From assembly GCA_005880175.1 (NCBI GenBank), contig VBJR01000062.1, positions 23,722-53,596 of the forward strand: DNA of 29,875 bases, given 5' to 3'. This document shows, one piece after another, positions 23,894-29,875 of this stretch. The notes beneath the pieces are model-generated. The model saw only the letters and a list, made by a program, of their open reading frames with translations, searched no databases and had not been told where the DNA came from. How positions within the stretch are numbered: position 1 is the stretch's first letter; each line of letters opens with the position of its first letter. The position numbers and the translations under genes are program-made. The DNA comes from Chloroflexota bacterium (GTDB taxonomy: Bacteria > Chloroflexota > Dormibacteria > Dormibacterales > Dormibacteraceae).

Positions 23894-25072
23894 ATGGAGG
23901 TCTGGGCGGCCGGCGGCGGCCGGACGCGCGAGCGGCTGCACGACGCGGGCCTGGTGCTCGTGGCCGCCGTGACCGGGGCGCTGAACTTCGCGCTCTGGCT
24001 CGCCAACAGCCCGCCGGTCCCCCGGCTGGTGCTGGTCGCCGACGTCGCGATCGGGGCCGCAGCGTGCCTGGCCCTGCTGGTCGCGCGCCGGTGGCCGGTC
24101 GGGGTCTCGCTCGGGATCGCCCCGCTGGTGGTGTTCGCGACCGCGAGCCAGGGCGCGATGGGCATGGCGCTGCTGACGGTCGCCCTGCACCGCCGCCTGC
24201 GGGTGGCCGTGCTGGTCGGCCTCGCCAGCTTCGCGGCCGGGCAGCTCCACTGGTGGCTGCGCGGCCCGCGGACGGACCCGCTCTGGGCCGCGGCGCTGGC
24301 CAACTTCGTGATCGGCCTGCTGGTCAACGCCGCGGTCATCGCCTGGGGCATGCTCGGGCAGGCGCGGCGCGAGCGGCTGCGGTCGCTGCGCGAGCGGGCG
24401 GAGCGGACCGAGGCCGAGCAGCAGCTGCGCATCGAGCAGGCCCGGCACCTGGAGCGGGAGCGGATCGCCCGCGAGATGCACGACGTGCTCGCCCACCGCA
24501 TCTCGCTGCTGAGCCTCCACGCGGGCGCGCTCGAGTTCCACCCCGACGCCCCGCCGGAGGACGTGGCACGGGCCGCCGGCGTGGTCCGGCAGAACGCGCA
24601 CCTCGCCCTCGAGGACCTGCGGCGCGTGATCGGGGTGCTGCGCGGCCCGGGCGCTGACGACGCGCCGGAGCCGCCCCAGCCCACGCTCGCCGACGTGCCG
24701 GCGCTGGTCGAGGACTCCCGGCAGGCGGGCATGCGGCTGCGCTTCGACAACCGGCTCGCCGACCTCTCGGCCGTGCCGGCGAGCGCGGGCCGGGACGCCT
24801 ACCGCATCGTCCAGGAGGCGCTCACCAACGCCCGCAAGCACGCGCCCGCGTGCGCGGTCGGCCTCACGCTGGCGGGCGCCGCGGGCGACGGCCTGACCAT
24901 CGAGGTGCGCAACCGGCTGCCCGCCGGGGAGGCGGCGCCGCCCGCCATCCCGGGCGCCGGCACGGGCATCGTCGGCCTGGTCGAGCGGGCGGCGCTGGCG
25001 GGAGGACGGCTGGAGCACGGCCCTGACGGCGGCGGCTACCGGCTCCGGGCCTGGCTCCCGTGGCCGGCGTGA
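23894..25072 (+). CDS. Sensor histidine kinase, NarL-type (HisKA_3)
   Basis: A 392-residue membrane kinase. The N-terminal half has about five hydrophobic segments (LVLVAAVTGALNFALWL; LVLVADVAIGAAACLALLVA; VSLGIAPLVVFATAS; LRVAVLVGLASFAAG; NFVIGLLVNAAVIAW) with short loops, so it probably senses a signal in or at the membrane. A helical linker leads to the HisKA_3 box RERIAREMHDVLAHRISLLS with the phospho-accepting His. The HATPase domain has YRIVQEALTNARKHAP (N box) and GTGIVGLVERAALAGG (G box). The ATG at 23894 is chosen over the frame from 23849 because a TACGCT lies 7 nt upstream and the first 15 codons are atypical. It overlaps the response regulator gene, and the pair probably governs the divergent ABC exporter. 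Confidence 0.92.
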   Translation: MEVWAAGGGRTRERLHDAGLVLVAAVTGALNFALWLANSPPVPRLVLVADVAIGAAACLALLVARRWPVGVSLGIAPLVVFATASQGAMGMALLTVALHRRLRVAVLVGLASFAAGQLHWWLRGPRTDPLWAAALANFVIGLLVNAAVIAWGMLGQARRERLRSLRERAERTEAEQQLRIEQARHLERERIAREMHDVLAHRISLLSLHAGALEFHPDAPPEDVARAAGVVRQNAHLALEDLRRVIGVLRGPGADDAPEPPQPTLADVPALVEDSRQAGMRLRFDNRLADLSAVPASAGRDAYRIVQEALTNARKHAPACAVGLTLAGAAGDGLTIEVRNRLPAGEAAPPAIPGAGTGIVGLVERAALAGGRLEHGPDGGGYRLRAWLPWPA

Positions 25073-25719
25073 TCCGCGTGCTGGTCGTGGACGACGACGC
25101 GCTGGTCCGCGCCGGGCTGACGATGCTGCTGGCCGGCGCCGGGGACGTGCGGATCGTGGGCGAGGCGGCCGATGGCGCCGAGGCGGTGGCCCGGGCGGAC
25201 GCGCTCGCTCCCGACGTGGTGCTGATGGACGTCCGGATGCCGCGGATGGACGGCCTGGCCGCGACCGAGCGGCTGCGGCGCCGGGACCAGGCGCCGGAGG
25301 TCATCGTCCTCACGACGTACGACGTGGACGAGTACGTGCTCCGGGCCCTGCGGGCGGGCGCGAGCGGCTTCCTGCTCAAGGACACGCCGCCCGAGGACAT
25401 CGTGCGGGCGATCCGGCTGGTCGCGGGTGGCGAGGCGATGCTCTCCCCCACCGTCACGCGCCAGCTGCTCCAGCACTTCGCGGGCAGCGGCGCGGACGCC
25501 CGGCAGACCCGGGCCCGGGAGACGCTGGACCGCCTGACCGGCCGCGAGCGCCAGGTGGCACTGGCGATCGGCCAGGGCAGGTCCAACGCGGAGATCGGCG
25601 CCGAGCTCCACATGAGCGTGGCGACGGTCAAGGCGTACGTGTCCCGGCTGCTGACCAAGCTGGAGCTGAACAACCGGGTCCAGGTGGCCCTGCTGGTCCA
25701 CGACGCCGGCGACGTCTGA
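25069..25719 (+). CDS. Response regulator, NarL/LuxR family
   Basis: A 216-residue two-component regulator. The receiver domain (1-120) has the acidic triad at 8-10 (VVDDD), phospho-acceptor Asp54 in LMDVRMPRMDG, LTTYD and Lys104 in FLLKD. The LuxR-type HTH (about 150-205) has LTGRERQVALAIGQGRSNAEI, then LHMSVATVKAYVSRLLTKLEL. GTG 25069 overlaps the kinase TGA (GTGA) and is preferred; an in-frame GTG at 25060 is the alternative. It is the cognate partner of the kinase before it, with no sign of damage. The target is not shown directly but is likely the divergent exporter promoter in 23763-23893. Confidence 0.93.
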   Translation: MIRVLVVDDDALVRAGLTMLLAGAGDVRIVGEAADGAEAVARADALAPDVVLMDVRMPRMDGLAATERLRRRDQAPEVIVLTTYDVDEYVLRALRAGASGFLLKDTPPEDIVRAIRLVAGGEAMLSPTVTRQLLQHFAGSGADARQTRARETLDRLTGRERQVALAIGQGRSNAEIGAELHMSVATVKAYVSRLLTKLELNNRVQVALLVHDAGDV

Positions 25720-25911
25720 GCGCGAACATTTCGGAAAACAGGACCGGCCGGCATGCGCCCGTTGCGATGCCGCGCGGGCTGGCGCATCATCAAACAAATC
25801 GGCGAACGGGCGTCCGCCGACCGTGGTCCAGCAGTCGGGCAGCTGCTGGTCGCAGGTCACGGCCGGCGGCGACCAGCACGCGGTGCTGGAGAGGAGAGAG
25901 GAGTAGCGACG
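25720..25911 (+). promoter_or_regulatory. Promoter and leader of the sugar ABC operon
   Basis: No gene. A possible promoter is TTGCGA (25762-25767), 17 nt, then CATCAT (25785-25790). ATGCGCC (25753-25759) can pair with GGCGCAT (25781-25787), while the overlapping CGCCCGTT (25756-25763) can pair with AACGGGCG (25805-25812), so the two are mutually exclusive. A third 10-bp stem, TGCTGGTCGC/GCGACCAGCA (25844-25853, 25869-25878), precedes a strong purine-rich SD region (GGAGAGAGGAG). The 7-8 bp repeats are near chance level in GC-rich DNA. Confidence 0.35.
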
Positions 25912-27294
25912 ATGAGCGCACACGTCCGGTTGACCCGCCGCAGGTTCCTCGAGGTTGCCGGCGCCGGCACGCTGGCGGCCGGCTTCCCGGCCATCCTGAC
26001 GGCCTGCGGCAACTCGTCCAACCAGCCGAGCGCGACCACCCAGACGAAGGCGCAGCCCGGCACGCTCAGCATCTTCATCAGCAAGGACACCGCGCACCCG
26101 CAGCAGCAGTCCCAGCTGATGGACCTGGTCAAGCAGAGGTTCGAGCAGGCGAACCCGGGCTCGACGTTCGCCTGGGACACGTACGCGTCGGCAGCCGAGG
26201 AGCAGACGAAGCTGGAGACGTCCGCGGCGGCCCGCGAGGGGCCGGACATCTTCGAGTTCGGCTCGACGGTGGTCCCGACCGCGTACGCCAGCGGCTCGTT
26301 CGAGGTCATCACGAGCTCGATGTGGGACCAGCTGGGCGGCAGGTCGGCGTTCTTCCAGCCCCAGCTCGCGATGAGCGGCCCGTCCCAGGACAAGCTGATC
26401 GGCGTGCCCTGGAGCGGCAACCCGTTCGCGTTCGTCTACAACAAGGAGCTGTTCGACGCGGCGGGCATCAAGCAGCCGCCGAAGACGTGGGACGACTTCA
26501 TCTCGGCGGCCAGGGAGATGACCAACGGCAAGGACCAGTGGGGCACGGCGATGGCCCCCGCCGACGGCTTCGACCCGTGGCACAAGATCTGGCTGTTCGT
26601 GACGCAGATGGGCGGCCAGCTGATGGACAGCTCGGGCAAGAAGGGCCTGCTCGACTCCGACGCGTCGGTCGAGGCGTGCGCGTTCTGGCTCGACTGGATG
26701 GCGAAGTACAAGATCGCCTCCACGCAGGACGCCACGTTCACGGGCGCCAACGAGATCAAGGCGATGGCCGGCGGCAAGGTCGGCATGCAGGTGATGACCG
26801 GTCCGGGCGGGATCCCGGCGTACGACCAGGGCGCGATCGCGGGCAAGTACGCGTTCAGCGTCGGGCCGACGATCCCGGTCGGGATGAAGTCGCTGCCCAG
26901 GGGCGGCAAGCCGGCGCAGGGGTTCGTGTCCGGCCAGTACCTGACGATCTTCAAGTACAGCAAGAACCCGGACCTGGCCCTGCAGCTGATCAAGACGATG
27001 ACCAGCCCGGAGATCCAGTACCAGCTGTTCAAGCTGCGCGCGCAGCAGCCGGTCGTGCTGGAGACGTTCACGAAGTACCCCGACGCCAAGGCCGCGCCGT
27101 GGGACGCGCTGTACGACGCCGAGCTCAAGTCGTACCCGACGCCGTTCTTCGGCTCCTGGGCGCAGCTGGAGGTCGTGCTGGGCAAGGCGATCAACAAGAT
27201 GGCCCAGCAGATCGGGGTCACCGGCAGCTACAGCAAGGACGAGCTGAAGACCGCGCTGACGCAGGCCAACCAGCAGCTCCAGGCGTCGCTGTAG
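25912..27294 (+). CDS. Sugar ABC transporter substrate-binding lipoprotein (CUT1 type, Tat-exported)
   Basis: A 460-residue extracellular solute-binding protein family 1 member. The N-terminus combines a twin-arginine motif (TRRRFLEV) with a lipobox (LTAC, Cys32), so the folded protein is probably Tat-exported and lipid-anchored on the outer face of the membrane. The mature part has the CUT1 pattern: GTLSIFISKDT, VKQRFEQANPGSTFAW, GPDIFEFGSTVVPTAYA, IGVPWSGNPFAFVYNKELFD, PKTWDDFISAAREM, NEIKAMAGGKVGMQVMTGPG and a C-terminal VVLGKAINKMAQQI helix. The sugar cannot be inferred. ATG 25912 has a good SD 9-12 nt upstream. The two permease genes follow at once. The gene is intact. Confidence 0.92.
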   Translation: MSAHVRLTRRRFLEVAGAGTLAAGFPAILTACGNSSNQPSATTQTKAQPGTLSIFISKDTAHPQQQSQLMDLVKQRFEQANPGSTFAWDTYASAAEEQTKLETSAAAREGPDIFEFGSTVVPTAYASGSFEVITSSMWDQLGGRSAFFQPQLAMSGPSQDKLIGVPWSGNPFAFVYNKELFDAAGIKQPPKTWDDFISAAREMTNGKDQWGTAMAPADGFDPWHKIWLFVTQMGGQLMDSSGKKGLLDSDASVEACAFWLDWMAKYKIASTQDATFTGANEIKAMAGGKVGMQVMTGPGGIPAYDQGAIAGKYAFSVGPTIPVGMKSLPRGGKPAQGFVSGQYLTIFKYSKNPDLALQLIKTMTSPEIQYQLFKLRAQQPVVLETFTKYPDAKAAPWDALYDAELKSYPTPFFGSWAQLEVVLGKAINKMAQQIGVTGSYSKDELKTALTQANQQLQASL

Positions 27295-27298
27295 CGGC

Positions 27299-28202
27299 AT
27301 GGTCACCAGAGAGCGGCCGGTGGCGGCCGAGCCGGGGACGGGCGAGCCCGTCCCCGGCCTCCGCGTCGCCGCGCCACGACGCTCCCGGGGCTCGCCGCTG
27401 CGGCCCCCGTACTGGCTGATGGCGCCGAGCCTCGCGCTGCTCGCCATCCGCGCCGTTCGTCGGCCTGAAGCACTACGTGGACACGCTGTCGCCCGGCGGC
27501 CCCTTCTCCAGCTCGCTGCTCGACTCGGTCAAGGCGAGCCTGGCCTTCTCGCTGCTGACCACGATCGCGATCACGCCGATCGGCGTCGGCGCGGCGCTGC
27601 TCCTCAACGGGCCGATGCGCGGCCGCGCGGTGCTGCGCGGCCTGATGCTGCTGCCCTACGTGATCCCGACGTTCGTGAACGCGGTCCTGTGGCGGCTGGT
27701 CTTCATGAACGGGACCGGCGTCGCCGACCAGCTGCTGGCGGCGCTGCACCTGGGCTCGCGGGACACGTTCTGGCTGATCGGGCCGCGCTCGCTGTGGGCG
27801 CTCGTGATCGCCGACGTGTGGGCGGCCTGGCCGTTCATCTACATCATGACGCTGGCGGCGCTGCAGACCATCCCGGCCGAGCTGTACGACGCGGCGGCGA
27901 TCGACGGGGCCCGCGGCCTGCGCGTGTTCCGGCACGTGACGCTGCCGCTGATCCGGGGGACGCTGGGGTTGGCCCTGGTCCTGTCCACGATCAACCACTT
28001 CAACAACTTCACGCTGCCGTTCGTCATGTTCGGCTCCAGCCCGCCCGAGCAGGTGGACGTGCTGCCGCTGAACATCTACGTCAACTCGTTCATCACGTTC
28101 AACTTCGGGCTCGGCGCCGCGATGTCCGTGGTGGCGCTGTTCATCATGCTGACGCCCGCCGTGATCTACCTGCGCGCGGCCCGCGTCGGGGAGAGCGACT
28201 AG
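27299..28202 (+). pseudogene. Sugar ABC transporter permease (MalF/UgpA-like), frame broken
   Basis: First membrane subunit of the CUT1 importer. The first frame gives a Pro/Arg-rich cytosolic tail and the start of TM1 (PYWLMAPSLALLAI, to residue 50). At 27446-27453 the frame breaks and resumes as APFVGLKHYVDTL, missing the rest of TM1 and the first external loop (about 30 residues compared with relatives). The rest is typical: LLTTIAITPIGVGAALLLNG, MLLPYVIPTFVNAVLWRLVF, WALVIADVWAAWPFIYIMTL, the EAA loop YDAAAIDGARGLRVFRHVTL and two C-terminal TMs, to TAG 28202. ATG 27299 lies 4 nt after the SBP stop, and the second permease starts right after this stop. The EAA loop, which docks the ATPase, is intact. 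Confidence 0.87.
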
Positions 28203-28978
28203 ATGGCCACCGCGATGAAGCCGCGCATGGCGGGCCGCTACCTGCTGGCGCTCGTATACGCCGCGTTCGTGCTGCTGCCGATCGTCTACATGGTGCTGGT
28301 CTCGCTGCAAGACGCGGTGACCGCCGGCGACGTGGTGGTGCCGCGCCAGCTGCACTGGCAGACGTTCGTCGAGATGTGGCGGACGGTGGACCTGGGGGCG
28401 CCGGCTACGTCGTGGCGCGGTTCCGGTTCCGGTTCCGCAACGCGTTCCGGGTCTCGCTGCTGGCGACGCACACGGTGCCGGGCGTCCTGCTCCTGCTGCC
28501 GCTGTTCGTCGTGTACGTGATCGTCCAGCAGGCGCTGTCGGTGCGGATCGTGGGCAGCTACTTCGGCGTCGTGCTCACGTACATGACGTTCGCGCTGCCG
28601 TTCTCGATCTGGATGCTGAGCGTGTACGTGGCGAGCCTGCCCGGCGAGATCGAGGAGCAGGCGCTGGTGGACGGGGCGACGCGGTTCGAGGTGCTCCGCC
28701 ACGTGACGTTCCCGCTGGCCGTGCCCGGCATGGTGGTCACGTTCGTGTTCTCGTTCCTGCTGGCCTGGAACGACGTCCTGTTCGCGAGCGTGCTGACCTC
28801 CCCGGCCACGCGCACGGTGAGCGTCGGCCTCCAGTCCTACCTGGCCGAGAACCAGCTCCCGCTGTGGAACCAGCTGATGGCGGCGAGCATCGTCAGCGCG
28901 GTGCCGGCCGTGGTCCTGTTCATGGTCGTCCAGCGCTGGATCGTCGCCGGCCTGGCCAGCGGCTCGCTGAAGGGCTGA
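28203..28978 (+). pseudogene. Sugar ABC transporter permease (MalG/UgpE-like), frame broken
   Basis: Second membrane subunit of the importer. The first frame has the N-terminal TM (YLLALVYAAFVLLPIVYMVL), then VPRQLHWQTFVEMWRTVDL. At 28394-28400 the frame breaks and resumes as AGYVVARFRFRFRNAFRVSL, so the periplasmic end and TM2 (about 25 residues; relatives read like NSLxVAxxxxxxxxxLxxPAGY) are missing. It continues PGVLLLLPLFVVYVI, FALPFSIWMLSVYVASLP, the EAA loop EQALVDGATRFEVLRHVTFP, and VVTFVFSFLLAWNDVLFA, ending FMVVQRWIVAGLASGSLKG. ATG 28203 abuts the previous TAG. No ATPase gene follows; the operon ends in a strong hairpin, so a shared MsmX/MalK-type ATPase must be encoded elsewhere. 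Confidence 0.87.
28419..28436 (+). repeat. Three tandem GGTTCC hexamers
   Basis: Three perfect copies of GGTTCC encode alternating Arg-Phe (ARFRFRFRN) where relatives usually read ARFRFRG. Slippage may have added a unit. It lies about 20 nt downstream of the permease frame break. Confidence 0.6.
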
Positions 28979-28979
28979 C

Positions 28980-29036
28980 GCCGGCGGCCCGCCGGGGCCT
29001 GTACAAGGCATTGCCCAGGGCCCCGGCGCCGCCGGC
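28980..29036 (+). terminator. Terminator of the sugar ABC operon
   Basis: A long, nearly perfect stem: 28980-28999 pairs with 29019-29036 (18 bp with a 2-nt bulge) around a 19-nt loop. It begins 2 nt after the permease TGA. No U-tract. Confidence 0.65.
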
Positions 29037-29056
29037 TGACGCGGCCGGCGCCGGGG

Positions 29057-29062
29057 TATAGC
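29057..29062 (+). promoter_or_regulatory. -10 element for glgX
   Basis: TATAGC lies 9 nt before ATG 29072, right after the terminator stem. No SD, so probably leaderless or nearly so. Confidence 0.35.
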
Positions 29063-29071
29063 GTGACGCAG

Positions 29072-29875
29072 ATGCGCACCTGGACCACCGCGACCCAGCC
29101 GGCGACCGTCTGGCCTGGACGTCCCGTCCCGCTGGGGGCGACGTTCGACGGCCGGGGGACCAACTTCTCCGTGTTCTCGAGCGTGGCGGACGCCGTCGCG
29201 CTCTGCCTGTTCGACGAGCGCGGGGTCGAGACCCGCGTCGAGCTGCGGGAGCGGACCGGCGACGTCTGGCACGGCTACCTGCCCCACGTCGGCCCCGGCC
29301 AGCGGTACGGCTACCGGGTCGGCGGCGAGTACGCGCCGGACCGGGGCCTGCGCTGCAACCCGGCGAAGCTGCTCCTCGACCCGTACGCGCGGGCGGTGAC
29401 CGGCGCCGTCCACTGGGGCCCGAGCGTCTTCGCCTACCGCCAGGGCGACCCCGACGGAGACCTCGCCCGGAGCGACGAGGACAGCGCCGGCTCGGTGCCG
29501 CGCTCCGTCGTGGTCGACCCGGCGTTCGACTGGGGCGACGACCGCCACCCGGACACGCCGCTCGACGAGACGGTCGTCTACGAGCTGCACGTGAAGGGGT
29601 TCACCCGCCAGTGCGCCGAGGTGCCCGAGCCGCTCCGGGGCACGTACGGGGGGCTGGGCAGCGGGCCCGTCGTCAGGTACCTGCGCCAGCTCGGCGTCAC
29701 CGCGGTCGAGCTGCTGCCGGTCCACCAGTTCGTGCAGGACGACCGGCTGCAGGCGCTCGGCCTGCGCAACTACTGGGGCTACAACTCGATCGGCTTCTTC
29801 GCGCCGCACAACGAATACTCGTCGGCAGGCGACGCGGGCGAGCAGGTGCGCGAGTTCAAGCAGATGGTCAGGAAC
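29072..29875 (+). CDS. glgX: Glycogen debranching enzyme GlgX (isoamylase-type), 3' end outside window
   Basis: The first 268 residues of a GH13 isoamylase/GlgX-type debranching enzyme, which cleaves alpha-1,6 branches in glycogen in the cytosol. It begins with VWPGRPVPLGATFDGRGTNF followed by a CBM48 beta-sandwich (FSVFSSVADAVALCLFDERG, WHGYLPHVGPGQRYGYRV). Then come the conserved NPAKLLLDPYARAVTG, SVVVDPAFDWGDDRHP, ETVVYELHVKGFT, LGVTAVELLPVHQF and LRNYWGYNSIGFFAPHNEYS, where the GH13 barrel begins; the catalytic residues lie beyond the window. ATG 29072 is preferred; GTG 29063, three codons earlier, is in frame. It follows the sugar importer, suggesting imported alpha-glucans or intracellular glycogen as substrate, but a terminator separates them. 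Confidence 0.93.
   Translation, partial: MRTWTTATQPATVWPGRPVPLGATFDGRGTNFSVFSSVADAVALCLFDERGVETRVELRERTGDVWHGYLPHVGPGQRYGYRVGGEYAPDRGLRCNPAKLLLDPYARAVTGAVHWGPSVFAYRQGDPDGDLARSDEDSAGSVPRSVVVDPAFDWGDDRHPDTPLDETVVYELHVKGFTRQCAEVPEPLRGTYGGLGSGPVVRYLRQLGVTAVELLPVHQFVQDDRLQALGLRNYWGYNSIGFFAPHNEYSSAGDAGEQVREFKQMVRN

Noticed and set aside
25036..27447. 803-codon ORF antisense to the response regulator and binding protein
   Set aside because: Arg/Leu/His-rich shadow of well-conserved genes on the other strand; no recognisable domain.
5453..28400. Programmed ribosomal frameshifting as the explanation of the split genes
   Set aside because: No slippery heptamers or shared stimulatory structures at the junctions, and at most of them family residues are physically missing, which frameshifting cannot explain.
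1..29875. tRNA, rRNA, CRISPR arrays, IS elements, integrases or phage genes
   Set aside because: None seen on reading: no regularly spaced repeats, no transposase motifs and no tRNA-like cloverleaf. The AbiE pair alone does not show a mobile island.

Overview
The window is very GC-rich and gene-dense. It has GTG/TTG starts, many 1-4 nt gene overlaps, several probable leaderless promoters (TANNNT 6-9 nt before a start codon), an F420-type PPOX oxidoreductase, an ECF41 sigma factor and a GH35 enzyme with actinobacterial-style tail domains. Together these point to an Actinomycetota chromosome, possibly a deep-branching soil lineage such as Thermoleophilia; the lineage is inference. No tRNA, rRNA, CRISPR array, insertion sequence or phage gene was recognised.

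Layout. (1) 1-1.4 kb: the 3' part of a MenE-like acyl-CoA ligase, then a NUDIX hydrolase. (2) 1.7-5.6 kb, minus strand: an AbiEi/AbiEii type IV toxin-antitoxin pair with an AT-rich palindromic operator, adenine deaminase, and a broken metallo-beta-lactamase-fold gene. (3) 5.6-7.4 kb: a PPOX oxidoreductase - ECF41 (SigJ-type) sigma - YciI operon behind a near-perfect ECF41 promoter. (4) 7.4-9 kb: a 27-codon small ORF with a perfect AGGAGG, a strong hairpin, then an XRE-HTH/TPR regulator. (5) 9.1-16 kb: a probable aromatic-acid catabolic cluster, with a gamma-resorcylate-decarboxylase-like amidohydrolase (frameshifted), a TrmB-type regulator, and a tightly overlapping operon of amidohydrolase, SDR dehydrogenase, EntE/DhbE-like aryl-acid ligase and a ThDP-dependent decarboxylase-like enzyme (broken). 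(6) 16-22.2 kb: a small membrane protein (broken) with a winged-helix regulator, a large secreted GH35 beta-galactosidase (broken), and a flippase-like UPF0104 membrane protein (broken). (7) 22.2-25.7 kb: an ABC-2 exporter (permease broken) divergent from a NarL-type two-component system. (8) 25.7-29.9 kb: a CUT1 sugar ABC importer (Tat lipoprotein, two broken permeases, no ATPase) followed by the start of glgX.

The strongest pattern across the window is that nine genes are split by frame breaks. At seven of them, comparison with the family implies that a block of roughly 15-40 residues is missing, often a core motif: the HxHxDH zinc motif, the ThDP NN motif, or transmembrane segments. One break looks like a single lost base, and the size of the ninth cannot be judged. 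This is either an assembly or amplification artefact or an extraordinary degree of gene decay. It must be resolved before any of these genes is called functional or dead.

The best candidates for new biology are the small ORF beside the HTH-TPR regulator (an RRNPP-like arrangement), the ECF41-YciI-PPOX autoregulatory module, and the ortho-hydroxy-aromatic acid cluster.
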